DNA of 64,000 nucleotides from Allobosea vaviloviae (lineage in GTDB: Bacteria; Pseudomonadota; Alphaproteobacteria; Rhizobiales; Beijerinckiaceae), in NCBI RefSeq assembly GCF_001298265.1, contig NZ_LGSZ01000060.1, forward strand, positions 1-64,000, given 5' to 3'. This document shows positions 8,583-17,498 of the stretch, one piece after another. The notes beneath the pieces were generated by a model that searched no databases, had not been told where the DNA came from, and saw only the letters and a program-made list of their open reading frames with translations. A program made the translations under genes and the position numbers. Positions within the stretch are counted from its first letter, which is position 1. Every line of letters starts with the position of its first letter.

Positions 8583-10459
8583 CAGATCGGGATCTTGCGG
8601 ATTTCGATCAACGCCTGGATCGCGCTGTCGCCGTATCGCTCGGTAACCTCCGAATGAGCCAAAGACAGGTCAATCCCGAGTGCTTCCAATATCGATGTCG
8701 ACGACGCCGCAATGTGCGCCCACTGCGTCTTGTTCTGGGTGCTTTCCGGCCCGACCATCACGGCGGTGCGCTGACGGACCGCCTCTAACCCGCCGATGAT
8801 GCGATCCTGCTCGCCCATGATGACGAGTACGAGGCACGCCATGAGGCTCGCCACGACCGGAAGCTCCTCCCACCGTGACGCCATCTCGCTCTTGCCTTTG
8901 CGTCTGAACCTCGGGTGCCATGCATCCGAAACCGTCTGGTGAAGCTCCAAGGCCGCGATAAGATCGGTCGAGAGATTGATGAGCGTTTGGTTCGAGGTGA
9001 ACTGCGCGAGGCGGCCACCATCGATCGCACGTAGGAACTCATCAATGTGACTCGCCGTGGACGGCGTTCGGTACGCACCGTCGGGCGCCTGGGCGGGTTT
9101 CATGATCAGGGTCGCCACGGTCCACAGCAGTATCTTGGTCCGACGAAAGCGCGTTACTCCGAAGCCTAGATCTTTGATGATTTGATGCGCATCCGGCTTC
9201 GGATCGATACCTGCCTCGACCAATTCGGGCGCAATGGTCGCTTCGGGCCTGTCGCCGCTTACAAAAAGAATTGCTCGCGATATGGCTAGGTGGTTGAAGA
9301 CCGCGTTGCGAATTTCTTCGGCATTGAGCTTTATTCCTTGTTGATTATATAACTGAAAGACACGATGGATGTCCCTAACCTTTGTATCTTTATAGATCAG
9401 GACAGGTATGAAATAGTCGCAGGGCGTCTCGAAGAGATCAGCCACCGTGATCGTTTCTCCAGCTATCGTAACGGACTCATTTCTGATATCGCAGTAGTAG
9501 CGTCCACCCAGCTTAACGAGCGGATGACCCTCGGGGTAGCTCTTCGTCTTGAACGGGAGGTAGTTGTCTCGGATATCCGCCGCGCGCAATGAGTTGCGCC
9601 GTGCGAATTGAGCGAAGTTGGTCTTGAAGACCTCGAAGTCTTTCATCTGCTTCGCGTTCTCCAGCCCTTCCGGGTGGCTACCCATGAAGCGGAGGATCGC
9701 AGTTAGACGTTGTTTTCCGTCTACGATCTGAAACCGTTGGCTGTTCGACATCTTGGCCAAGATGATCGACGGCAAGGGGATACCACTGAGAATCGACTCG
9801 ATGAGCATCTGCGAATCTGAGTTCGACCAGACGAAATCACGCTGGTAGGTAGGGTTGAGGTCGAGGTGCTGTTGCGATGCGCGACCCGCAAGGTCGTAGA
9901 TGCGCCACTTGTCCACGCTGGCATTGATTGAGAGCGGCTCGACGATGGGGGGCTCATCCCACGCCTGGACCCACGCCTCGGTGGCGGCGGCGACCGATCG
10001 CTCCTCTTCCTCAATGAGCTGCAGGAACATGGTCCGGTTGCTGGCGGCCCGGCTGAGCCGCTCTTCCAGATTTTGCGCTCCGAACTCGGTAAGCCGGACG
10101 AGCCCATCGATGACGACGAAGCTGACAGCCGCTTTCCCGGGGGAAAGCTCATCAAAGAGCCGAAGCGCCACCGTCTCTGGAGAATCCTCACCATCGAAGC
10201 TGGCATCCAGGTTGAGCCAGATTCCGACTTGGAGCACTCGCGAGAGCCAATCGCTGGACGTGAAGGAAACGTCCGCGCCGTCAAAGGCCTGAGGCGCTTT
10301 TACGCCGCGGAGCTTCGGCACGAAGCTGGGCTGCGACAGGTCGCTTAGCAAGGAGCTTATCTGGTCGTAGTCTAGATCGATCACGCCGCTCTCCACCCCA
10401 CGCTTCCCCATGCTCCTAGGCAACTTCTTTGGGCTCGCGGCGGACTGGCCCAAGACCAT
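8582..10459 (-). CDS. DUF262 (GmrSD N-terminal-like) protein of the Z1 operon
   Basis: A 625-aa protein with a DUF262 core: LNPTYQRDFVWSNSDSQMLI (about 198-217), IPLPSIILAK, then FQIVDGKQRLTAILRF. The DGxQR motif in this ParB-like fold binds or hydrolyses nucleotide in GmrSD-type enzymes. The N-terminal 190 residues are not recognised; the C-terminal half is helical. No HNH motif of the GmrD type (DUF1524) is seen, so cutting may depend on the separate PD-(D/E)xK partner. The ATG at 10459 lies 27 bases after the methylase stop; an alternative ATG about 16 codons in is possible. Confidence 0.8.
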   Translation of the reverse strand: MVLGQSAASPKKLPRSMGKRGVESGVIDLDYDQISSLLSDLSQPSFVPKLRGVKAPQAFDGADVSFTSSDWLSRVLQVGIWLNLDASFDGEDSPETVALRLFDELSPGKAAVSFVVIDGLVRLTEFGAQNLEERLSRAASNRTMFLQLIEEEERSVAAATEAWVQAWDEPPIVEPLSINASVDKWRIYDLAGRASQQHLDLNPTYQRDFVWSNSDSQMLIESILSGIPLPSIILAKMSNSQRFQIVDGKQRLTAILRFMGSHPEGLENAKQMKDFEVFKTNFAQFARRNSLRAADIRDNYLPFKTKSYPEGHPLVKLGGRYYCDIRNESVTIAGETITVADLFETPCDYFIPVLIYKDTKVRDIHRVFQLYNQQGIKLNAEEIRNAVFNHLAISRAILFVSGDRPEATIAPELVEAGIDPKPDAHQIIKDLGFGVTRFRRTKILLWTVATLIMKPAQAPDGAYRTPSTASHIDEFLRAIDGGRLAQFTSNQTLINLSTDLIAALELHQTVSDAWHPRFRRKGKSEMASRWEELPVVASLMACLVLVIMGEQDRIIGGLEAVRQRTAVMVGPESTQNKTQWAHIAASSTSILEALGIDLSLAHSEVTERYGDSAIQALIEIRKIPI

Positions 10460-10486
10460 TCCGATCGCTGCACCAAGCCGTGCCCC

Positions 10487-11830
10487 TTAGCCGACGCTGG
10501 CTAACGCCTCGATTTTCTCATGCATATGCGTCAAGGGCAGCGAAGGTTGGGCGCGCTCGACTTCTGTCGGTAAGCCCAGGAGCGCTGTTGCAACCGCGTT
10601 TATGACGTCGACGTTCACGGCATTTCCAAGCGCCTTGAAGGCCGCGCCCTGCGTGGCAGGCAAATGCTCCAGTTTCCCCATGCTTTGAAGACGTGCGCAT
10701 TCGCGCATTGTCATATAGCGGCGCTCCCAGGGAATAACGGGGACCTGGCTGGTGGTGAGGGCAACGAGCGATGGGGAGGACAGCGGCCGCTTGGCTCGGA
10801 TGCCCGAGGCCCGAAACTGAATGATTGTGCTCCAGATGTCGCGAGGCCCGCCCTTCCAGTTCCATTCAAGCTTCTGGAAGCTCGGCGCGAAGGTACTGAT
10901 GCTCGGCAGCCAAGGATCAATCACAGCCTTGTGGCGTCGATAGAAAGCTCGATTTTGCTCGATAAACGCGACCTTCCAGTCCGGGAAGGCGTCGTCCGGA
11001 TCGCGTGCATAGGCCGGCAGAGCGGCGAGCACGGCCTCGGCGGACAGATCCTTTAGCGGCGCCCCCAGGGCGCCCTTGAAAGAGCGGATCTCCGTCAACC
11101 CATGCTTTGTCGGCGTCGCCGTCTTGAATGGGTAGGTCGCGCCAAACTCCATGGCCCAGATAGGAAAGGAGGGGAGGTCCTCGTCTGCCGGGATGGCATC
11201 AAGGAATGCCTGCCACGCCGTCAGATAGGTGATGAAAGTCTCCGTCAGGACGCGAGCCCCAGCAGGATTCTTGTCGAGAACGTTGCTAATGCTGAGTTGA
11301 TCGGCGGAATGCGTCGGCTTCGGCCACTCGAAGCGATCCAAGCCGGTACGAGCACCGACGATGATGGCTCGATCTCGGACCTGCGGAACGCCGAAAAGGT
11401 GCGGCGACAGACGCGCCGAGTCGATCGCGTAGCCAGCGTCGCGCAGCCTTTCCTCGATCCGGCGCCAAGTCTTACCCGAATCGTGTCGCATCAGATTGGG
11501 CACGTTCTCGATCATCAGAAAGCGCGGCTCGTGCTGATCGAGGATCCTGATAACGTAGTCGAAGAGATCGCCCCATTGGGGGCAGTCGAAGCCCTTTTGA
11601 TCTCCGGCTTTGGAGAATGGCTGGCACGGGAAGCCGGCGCAAAGGATGTCGTGAGCTGGGACCTCGACGTAAGAAGTCCGTATGTCGCCGTGCGGCTTCA
11701 GCCCGAAGTTCTTCTCGTAGAGCGCCGCCAATGTTGAATCGAGTTCTGACGCGAACACCGCTTTATGGCCAAGGCCCGCGAGCGCCTGGTGGAAGCCGCC
11801 CAGGCCGGCGAAAAGGTCGATAAATTTCAT
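10487..11830 (-). CDS. DNA (cytosine-5-)-methyltransferase
   Basis: A 447-aa m5C methyltransferase that would transfer a methyl group from SAM to C5 of cytosine in a specific site. Motif I FAGLGGF (7-13), motif [10 protein letters not shown] with nucleophile C69, motif VI MIENVPN, motif [18 protein letters not shown] and motif [19 protein letters not shown] are all present and in order; the variable region between VIII and IX holds the target-recognition domain. It is the first large gene of the operon and most likely protects self DNA from the downstream proteins. The recognition sequence cannot be predicted here. Confidence 0.93.
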   Translation of the reverse strand: MKFIDLFAGLGGFHQALAGLGHKAVFASELDSTLAALYEKNFGLKPHGDIRTSYVEVPAHDILCAGFPCQPFSKAGDQKGFDCPQWGDLFDYVIRILDQHEPRFLMIENVPNLMRHDSGKTWRRIEERLRDAGYAIDSARLSPHLFGVPQVRDRAIIVGARTGLDRFEWPKPTHSADQLSISNVLDKNPAGARVLTETFITYLTAWQAFLDAIPADEDLPSFPIWAMEFGATYPFKTATPTKHGLTEIRSFKGALGAPLKDLSAEAVLAALPAYARDPDDAFPDWKVAFIEQNRAFYRRHKAVIDPWLPSISTFAPSFQKLEWNWKGGPRDIWSTIIQFRASGIRAKRPLSSPSLVALTTSQVPVIPWERRYMTMRECARLQSMGKLEHLPATQGAAFKALGNAVNVDVINAVATALLGLPTEVERAQPSLPLTHMHEKIEALASVG

Positions 11831-11879
11831 CGCAGCGCGCTCACGACAGGGGAAGCTTGAGCGGCAGTTTCGCGTCAGT

Positions 11880-11903
11880 GTGACGATCGTGCAGGTTCGT
11901 CAC
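11880..11903. promoter_or_regulatory. Inverted repeat before the methylase operon
   Basis: GTGACGA (11880-11886) and TCGTCAC (11897-11903) form perfect 7-base arms around a 10-base centre, 50 bases upstream of the methylase ATG and just past the stop of the small RHH-like gene. The spacing suits an operator for a dimeric DNA-binding protein, as in controller sites of restriction-modification operons. No protein is shown to bind it. Confidence 0.4.
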
Positions 11904-11906
11904 TGC

Positions 11907-12029
11907 CTAGCGCACCATGTACTGTAGGTTCACAGATGGCTTCTGACGCTCGCCAAGCTCGCGCAGGGCGGCGTACTCGGCCGCATCTAAGGCAACGGTG
12001 AACCTCTTCATCTGAGTCGGTTGAGCCAT
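11907..12029 (-). CDS. Micro-gene, 40-aa ribbon-helix-helix-like peptide
   Basis: ATG at 12029, TAG at 11907-11909. The peptide contains MKRFTVALDAAEYAALRELG, a beta strand (KRFTVAL) followed by an amphipathic helix, as at the start of CopG/Arc-type ribbon-helix-helix repressors. It stops at NLQYMVR, where a full RHH domain would have its second helix, so it is either a truncated repressor or a minimal peptide. It reads in the same direction as the methylase 76 bases downstream, with the inverted repeat at 11880-11903 between them, so a regulatory role is plausible. It is too short for homology alone to settle. Confidence 0.5.
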   Translation of the reverse strand: MAQPTQMKRFTVALDAAEYAALRELGERQKPSVNLQYMVR

Positions 12030-12073
12030 GATTCCCCGCGCACGCCAGAATGCACTAAGTTGGTGCGCGTTGT

Positions 12074-12238
12074 CTAACTCAACCGATCTCGAAGCTGCTC
12101 ACAAAAGTCGGGGCGTTCGTCGGTCGGTTCCTCAGTCGCGCAGATGTTGATGTCGCCAAGAATCGTCCGTCCTGACGCCGTCTCGATCAGCGTCATGTCG
12201 CCGTTGCCGACTTTGAAATGCTGGGTCTTCGCAGCCAT
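12074..12238 (-). pseudogene. Truncated N-terminus, possibly of an MBL-fold hydrolase-like protein
   Basis: ATG at 12238, TAG at 12074-12076, 54 codons. The start QHFKVGNGDMTLIETASGRT followed by ILGDINI resembles the first two strands of MBL-fold proteins of the ComEC-like type, which begin with a VGNGDxTLI strand; the catalytic HxHxDH loop would lie further on and is missing. The C-terminal part (EEPTDERPDFCEQLRDRL) ends abruptly. It is probably a gene decayed after deletion, though a short expressed peptide cannot be excluded. Confidence 0.4.
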
Positions 12239-12242
12239 CGCT

Positions 12243-12327
12243 TCAGTTCGGGTCTGCAGACCTCAAATCGACGTTCATTTTATATCCCCTCTGCGATCTG
12301 GCGGCGAGAAACATACACCTCGCCGCC
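12243..12327 (-). promoter_or_regulatory. Leader with a 9-bp stem hairpin and an 11-codon ORF
   Basis: GGCGGCGAG (12300-12308) and CTCGCCGCC (12319-12327) make a perfect 9-bp stem with a 10-base loop. On the minus strand it is followed by AGAGGGG and, 7 bases on, an ATG (12278) opening MNVDLRSADPN and a TGA (12243-12245), four bases before the next ATG (12238). The ribosome binding site is stronger than that of most genes here. No T-run follows the stem, so it is not a clear terminator for nrdJ, which ends at 12495. The rest of 12328-12494 is AT-rich with no gene. Confidence 0.35.
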
Positions 12328-12494
12328 AATCAAAGCTCGACCGCCCGAAAAATAGTCATTCGTGACAGTCTGAATTGCCGCGCTAATCGCGAAATCTCAG
12401 ATAACTAGCTGATTAGTCGTCTGTTTTTCGAAAATTCGCGCCCTTCCGAGTGACGAGCCAATTTGCCGTCGCCACCAATCATCAAGTCGGCATA

Positions 12495-15400
12495 TCAGGA
12501 ACAGCCAGTTGTGCTTCCACAGGTGTTGCACTTCAAGCACGTGCCGTTCCTTACCAGCGTGAAATTCCCGCACTCGCCGCAGCTGTCGCCGACATAGCCC
12601 TTCATGATCGCCTCGGCGCGGCGCTCGGTTGCGCTGGGCTGGGCGGCCGGGGCCGAGAAGCCGAGCTTGGCCATCTCGGCTTCGCCGTAAGCTTCAGGTT
12701 CCTCCTTGAGCGCGGTCGGGCTCGTGGTGATCAATGAGGTCACCGTCGCGCCGCCGCGCGCCACCGTCTCGGTACCGACAGCGAAGCCGCCGCCGCCCTG
12801 GATGGCGTGGAAGTTCATCGGCTTGCCGCGGCGAAAGCCGGTCGAGGCCAGCGGGCTCGTGGTGATCGGCGTCACGGTTTCGGGCGCCTTGTCCTGGCCG
12901 ACGCCGCCGCCGATCACGTCATGGCCGATTTCGCTCGGATCGATATGAGCGAGGTCGTGCCGACCGAGATAGGAGATCGCCAGCTCGCGGAAGACATAAT
13001 CGAGGATCGAGGTGGCGTTCTTGATCGACTGGTTGCCCTGCACGAAGCCAGACGGCTCGAAGCGCGTGAAGGTGAAGGCCTCGACATACTCCTCCAGCGG
13101 CACGCCATATTGCAGGCCGAGCGACACCGCGATCGCGAAGTTGTTCATCATCGCACGGAAGGCAGCGCCCTCCTTGTGCATGTCGATGAAGATTTCGCCG
13201 AGCCGCCCATCGGCATATTCGCCGGTGTGGACATAGACCTTGTGGCCGCCGACGACCGCCTTCTGGATGTAGCCGGTGCGGCGGGAGGGCATCTTCTCGC
13301 GCTCGCGGACGACCTTCTCGACGATGCGCTCGACGATCTTCTCGGTGAGCTGCGTCGTGCGGGCCGCCATCGGCTGCTGGTAATGCGCCTCGACCGCATC
13401 CTCCTCGTCGTCCTCGTCGGCGATCAGGGCCGAGTTGAGCGGCTGGGAGAGCTTGGAGCCGTCGCGATAGAGGGCATTCGCCTTCAGCGCCAGCTTCCAG
13501 GAGAGCATATAGGCGCTCTTGCAGTCCTCGACGGTGGCGTCGTTGGGCATGTTGATGGTCTTGGAGATCGCGCCCGAGATGAAGGGCTGGGCCGCCGCCA
13601 TCATCCGGATATGGCTCTCGACCGAGAGATAGCGCTTGCCGATGCGCCCGCAGGGGTTGGCGCAGTCGAAGACGTTGTAGTGCTCGATCTTCAGGTGCGG
13701 CGCGCCTTCCAGGGTCATCGCACCGCAGACATGGACGTTGGCGGCCTCGATCTCGGCCTTCGAGAACCCAAGAAACGGCAGCACCTCGAACGCGGGATCG
13801 TTGAGCTTCTCGGCCGGGACCTTCAGCGTGTTGACGAGGAAATCCTCGCCCAGCGTCCATTTGTTGAAGACGAACTTGATGTCGAAGGCGGCCTTGAGGT
13901 CCTTCTCGATCGCGTCGATCTTGTCCTGGCCGAAGCCGCGCGCCCGCAGCGAGGAGTGGTTGATGCCGGGCGACTGCGCCAGCGTGCCGTGGCCCACCGC
14001 ATAGGCCTCGATCTCGGCGATCTCATGCTCGCGGTAGCCCAGCGCGCGCAGCGCGTCGGGCACGGCGCGGTTGATGATCTTCCAGTAGCCGCCGCCGGCG
14101 AGCTTCTTGAACTTCACCAGGGCGAAGTCGGGCTCGATGCCGGTGGTGTCGCAATCCATGACGAGGCCGATCGTGCCGGTCGGCGCGATCACGGTCGCCT
14201 GGGCATTGCGGTAGCCATGCGTCTCGCCGAGCGCGAGCGCATTGTCCCAGGCGATGCGGGCGCGCTCGGACATCAGCGTCGAGGAGCCGCCGAGGCGGGC
14301 GAGCGTACCATGGTCGAGGGGAACTGGCGTGACCTCGAGGCCCTCATAGCCGGTGGCCATGCCGTGGGCGGCGGTGCGGTGGTTGCGGATGACGCGCAGC
14401 ATATGGGCTGCGTTCTTCTTGTAGCCGGGGAAGGGGCCCAGCTCGCCCGCCATCTCGGCCGAGGTCGCATAGGAGACGCCGGTCATGATCGCGGTGAGGG
14501 CGCCAGCCAAAGCGCGGCCCTCGTCGGAATCGTAGCCGAGACCCATGGTCATCAGGAGGCCGCCGATATTGGCGTAGCCGAGGCCCAGCGTGCGGTACTC
14601 GTAGGAGAGTTCGGCGATTTCCTTCGAGGGGAACTGCGCCATCGTCACCGAGATTTCGAGCACGACGGTCCAGAGCCGGCAGAGATGCTCATAGGCCGCG
14701 ACGTCGAAGGCCTTGGTCTCGTTGTCGTAGAACTGCAGGAGGTTGGCCGAGGCCAGGTTGCAGGCGGTGTCGTCGAGGAACATGTACTCCGAGCAGGGAT
14801 TGGACGCGCGGATGCGGCCCGACGCCTTGCAGGTGTGCCAGTCGTTCATCGTCGTGTTGAAGTGCAGGCCCGGATCGGCCGAAGCCCAGGCGGCGAAGCC
14901 GATCTTCTCCCAGAGGTCGCGGGCCTTGAGCGTCTTCATCACCTTGCCGGTGGTGCGGCCGGTCAGGTTCCAGTCGCCATCCGCCTCCACGGCGCGCAAA
15001 AAATCGTCGGTCAGCGAGACCGAGTTGTTCGAGTTCTGGCCGGAGACGGTGAGATAGGCCTCCGAATCCCAGTCGGTGTCATAGATGTCGAACTTGATGT
15101 CGGTGTAGCCCTGCTTGGCGAACTGCATCACGCGCTTGATGTAGTTGTCGGGCACCATCGCCTTGCGGGCGAGCTTGACCTCGCGCTTCAGCGCCGGGTT
15201 CTTCTCGGGATCGAAGCAGGAATCGCCTTCGCCTTCACAGTTCACGCAGGCCTTGAGCACGGCCTTCATATGCTTCTGGACGGTCTTGGAGCCCGTGACG
15301 AGAGCCGCGACCTTCTGCTCCTCCTTCACCTTCCAGTCGATATAGGTCTCGATATCGGGGTGGTCGACATCGACCACGACCATCTTGGCGGCGCGGCGCG

Positions 15401-16220
15401 TGGTGCCGCCCGACTTGATGGCGCCGGCCGCGCGGTCGCCGATCTTGAGGAAGGACATCAGGCCCGACGAGCGGCCGCCGCCGGCGAGCTTCTCGCCTTC
15501 GCCGCGCAGCATCGAGAAGTTCGAGCCGGTGCCCGAGCCATACTTGAACAAGCGGGCTTCACGGACCCAGAGATCCATGATGCCGCCCTCGTTGACGAGG
15601 TCGTCCTGCACGCCCTGGATGAAGCAGGCATGCGGCTGGGGATGCTCGTAGCTCGACTTCGACTTGGTGAGCTTGCCGGTCTTGTAGTCGACGTAGAAAT
15701 GGCCCTGGCTCGGGCCGTCGATGCCGTAGGCCCAGTGCAGACCGGTGTTGAACCATTGCGGCGAGTTCGGCGCGACGCGCTGGGTGGCGAGCATGAAGCG
15801 CAGCTCGTCATGGAAGGCCTGCGCGTCCTCCTCGGACGTGAAGTAGCCGCCCTTCCAGCCCCAATAGGTCCAGCAGCCCGCGAGCCGATCGAACACCTGC
15901 TTGGAGGAGATCTCGGAACCGTAGCGCTCACCTTCCGGGAGCTTGGCCAGCGCCGCCTCGTCGGGCACGCAGCGCCAGAGGAAGGAGGGAACGTCGTTCT
16001 CCTTGACCTTCTTTAAGGCCGCGGGGACACCGGCCTTGCGGAAATACTTCTGCGCGAGCACGTCGCTGGCAACCTGCGACCAGGATTCGGGCACCTCAAT
16101 GCCTTCCAGGCGAAACACGATCGAGCCGTCGGGGTTGCGGATCTCACTGACGGCGGATCGGAAGGGAATCGCGGCGTAAGGCGACTGGCCGGCTGAGGTG
16201 TAGCGGCGCTCGATGCGCAT
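12495..16220 (-). CDS. nrdJ: Adenosylcobalamin-dependent (class II) ribonucleotide reductase
   Basis: A 1241-aa cytoplasmic enzyme that reduces ribonucleotides to deoxyribonucleotides using an adenosylcobalamin-derived radical. The length and the long form with extra C-terminal region are typical of alphaproteobacterial NrdJ. The finger-loop [20 protein letters not shown] carries the radical cysteine; [18 protein letters not shown] follows further on, and the C-terminus is a zinc-ribbon, [22 protein letters not shown], thought to relay electrons. No nrdAB is in the window, so this may be the main dNTP source. The start is the ATG at 16220 after a leader of about 265 bases. Confidence 0.96.
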   Translation of the reverse strand: MRIERRYTSAGQSPYAAIPFRSAVSEIRNPDGSIVFRLEGIEVPESWSQVASDVLAQKYFRKAGVPAALKKVKENDVPSFLWRCVPDEAALAKLPEGERYGSEISSKQVFDRLAGCWTYWGWKGGYFTSEEDAQAFHDELRFMLATQRVAPNSPQWFNTGLHWAYGIDGPSQGHFYVDYKTGKLTKSKSSYEHPQPHACFIQGVQDDLVNEGGIMDLWVREARLFKYGSGTGSNFSMLRGEGEKLAGGGRSSGLMSFLKIGDRAAGAIKSGGTTRRAAKMVVVDVDHPDIETYIDWKVKEEQKVAALVTGSKTVQKHMKAVLKACVNCEGEGDSCFDPEKNPALKREVKLARKAMVPDNYIKRVMQFAKQGYTDIKFDIYDTDWDSEAYLTVSGQNSNNSVSLTDDFLRAVEADGDWNLTGRTTGKVMKTLKARDLWEKIGFAAWASADPGLHFNTTMNDWHTCKASGRIRASNPCSEYMFLDDTACNLASANLLQFYDNETKAFDVAAYEHLCRLWTVVLEISVTMAQFPSKEIAELSYEYRTLGLGYANIGGLLMTMGLGYDSDEGRALAGALTAIMTGVSYATSAEMAGELGPFPGYKKNAAHMLRVIRNHRTAAHGMATGYEGLEVTPVPLDHGTLARLGGSSTLMSERARIAWDNALALGETHGYRNAQATVIAPTGTIGLVMDCDTTGIEPDFALVKFKKLAGGGYWKIINRAVPDALRALGYREHEIAEIEAYAVGHGTLAQSPGINHSSLRARGFGQDKIDAIEKDLKAAFDIKFVFNKWTLGEDFLVNTLKVPAEKLNDPAFEVLPFLGFSKAEIEAANVHVCGAMTLEGAPHLKIEHYNVFDCANPCGRIGKRYLSVESHIRMMAAAQPFISGAISKTINMPNDATVEDCKSAYMLSWKLALKANALYRDGSKLSQPLNSALIADEDDEEDAVEAHYQQPMAARTTQLTEKIVERIVEKVVREREKMPSRRTGYIQKAVVGGHKVYVHTGEYADGRLGEIFIDMHKEGAAFRAMMNNFAIAVSLGLQYGVPLEEYVEAFTFTRFEPSGFVQGNQSIKNATSILDYVFRELAISYLGRHDLAHIDPSEIGHDVIGGGVGQDKAPETVTPITTSPLASTGFRRGKPMNFHAIQGGGGFAVGTETVARGGATVTSLITTSPTALKEEPEAYGEAEMAKLGFSAPAAQPSATERRAEAIMKGYVGDSCGECGNFTLVRNGTCLKCNTCGSTTGCS

Positions 16221-16492
16221 GATCCGTCATCCCAATGCTTGCCGCGGGCGACATGCCTCGCGCGGCCGGTTGATCACCGGCTCCTGGTTCAGCCCAACTC
16301 GGTGTGATGCCCCATGGACGTCTCGGCGTTTGTACCCCCCGCCTCGATTCGTCCGGTTGCTTCCAGAACGATCCGCAGGCGGCCGCTCGCTGCCGCCGTT
16401 TCCGGCGTGCCGCGTGGTGATCGCCTCGACCCCTCTGGGAACTCTTTTGCGGGTGTCGATGGCGTTTCCGCCGGCCGTCACGCGACTGTCAA

Positions 16493-16521
16493 AACCTAAC
16501 CCAGCCCCCCTTGGGCGTCAA
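16493..16521 (-). promoter_or_regulatory. Predicted promoter of nrdJ
   Basis: On the minus strand TTGACG (16516-16521) is followed after 17 bases by TAGGTT (16493-16498). Transcription from about 16486 would leave a 5' leader of about 265 bases. That leader holds GCCGGT / ACCGGC arms (16265-16281) next to the sequence AACCAGGAGCCGG. I saw no convincing NrdR box. Confidence 0.45.
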
Positions 16522-16949
16522 GGATTAGTGCCATGCAGAACCTGTGGGCACGACATCTGGTGGGTCTGTGTGAGTAGCGGGGATAACTTTGGCGGTCCCG
16601 GCTAAGCCTTGGGAATCACGGGCGGAATCCGCGAGTGCTGCGAGATTGCCACAATCGCAGCCCGAATAAATCCCTCAAATGCCGGCGATCAGGGTTAACA
16701 GAACGTCGCTGGGGCCGGCCTGGCAGATGGCTCCGAAGGCTGCGTCTGCGCCGGCGAGGACAAGTACTTGAAACCATGCGGTGACGGGCCATCGGTCGGC
16801 TGTGGACTGCCTCATTCGAATCGAGGCCGAATCGTGGCGGTCGTGTTTCCTGCGCTGCCAGTACCGTGCTGCTGCCCGCGGGCTGGACAGCGCGGCCACG
16901 CCTCTTCATAAGTCGCGCAGACAAAACCGATCGCGACAGGCGCATTCCC
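16522..16949. other. Intergenic region between nrdJ and the NDUFA12 gene
   Basis: Divergent upstream regions of nrdJ (minus) and the NDUFA12 homologue (plus). A minus-strand ORF from an ATG at 16815 to a TGA at 16678 would encode a 46-aa hydrophobic peptide (QVLVLAGADAAFGAICQAG), but it lacks a ribosome binding site and homology I can name. I see no RNA gene or repeat here. Confidence 0.3.
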
Positions 16950-17360
16950 ATGAAACCCTGGCTGCTGCAGATCTTCACCTGGTGGAACGGCCAGACCATC
17001 GGCACGCGCTTCCACACCTGGCGCTTCGGCGAGCGCGTCGGCCAAGACGAGTCCGGCAATGTCTATTACCGCACCAAGGGTGGGGTGAAGGACAAGGCGC
17101 TCGGCATCCAGCGCCGCTGGGTCGTCTATAACGGCGACACGGAAGCCTCGAAAATCCCGCCCGGCTGGAACGGCTGGCTGCATCACACCGTCGACGTCGC
17201 GCCCTCCGAGGAACGCTACGAGCCGCGCGAATGGCAGCAGCCGCATCAGCAGAATTGGACCGGCACGGCGCTGGCCTACCGGCCCAAAGGCTCGACGCTG
17301 GCCGAGGGCGAGCGCCCGGCGGCGACGGGTGACTACGAAGCCTGGACGCCCGGCCGCTAA
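16950..17360 (+). CDS. NADH:ubiquinone oxidoreductase NDUFA12-family subunit
   Basis: A 136-aa accessory subunit of respiratory complex I, the bacterial counterpart of mitochondrial B17.2/NDUFA12, at the membrane-arm/hydrophilic-arm junction. The family signature IQRRWVVYNGDTEASKIPP followed by GWNGWLHHTVD is intact. The start MKPWLLQIFTWWNGQTIGTR is chosen because the family begins there; longer in-frame extensions have no support. Supernumerary subunits of this kind are typical of alphaproteobacteria. A strong terminator follows, so it is probably transcribed alone. Confidence 0.92.
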   Translation: MKPWLLQIFTWWNGQTIGTRFHTWRFGERVGQDESGNVYYRTKGGVKDKALGIQRRWVVYNGDTEASKIPPGWNGWLHHTVDVAPSEERYEPREWQQPHQQNWTGTALAYRPKGSTLAEGERPAATGDYEAWTPGR

Positions 17361-17393
17361 GCCGCTCCGCGGCTCCCGATTTCGTTCTGTTCG

Positions 17394-17424
17394 GCCGGTG
17401 GCGCAACATGCGCCGCCGGCTTTT
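17394..17424 (+). terminator. Rho-independent terminator after the NDUFA12 gene
   Basis: GCCGGTGGCGCA (17394-17405) pairs with TGCGCCGCCGGC (17409-17420) with one G-T wobble and a 3-base loop, followed by TTTT. Confidence 0.7.
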
Positions 17425-17498
17425 CGTTTCGCGTAGCGGCACCCGGAACTTCCCCAGCGCCCTGCCGTTGATCGGCGTCATTGGCAGGGCCACGTTTC

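Noticed and set aside
12807-16016. Very long plus-strand ORF (1069 codons) opposite nrdJ
   Set aside because: It is the reverse-strand shadow of nrdJ: the composition is dominated by repeated Leu, Ala, Gly, Arg and Asp expected from high-GC third positions, and no domain is recognisable.
16265-16281. Possible cobalamin riboswitch upstream of nrdJ
   Set aside because: Only a short hairpin and a weak B12-box-like string were seen; class II reductases need B12 and are not the usual riboswitch targets. Not reported as a riboswitch without a covariance-model match.
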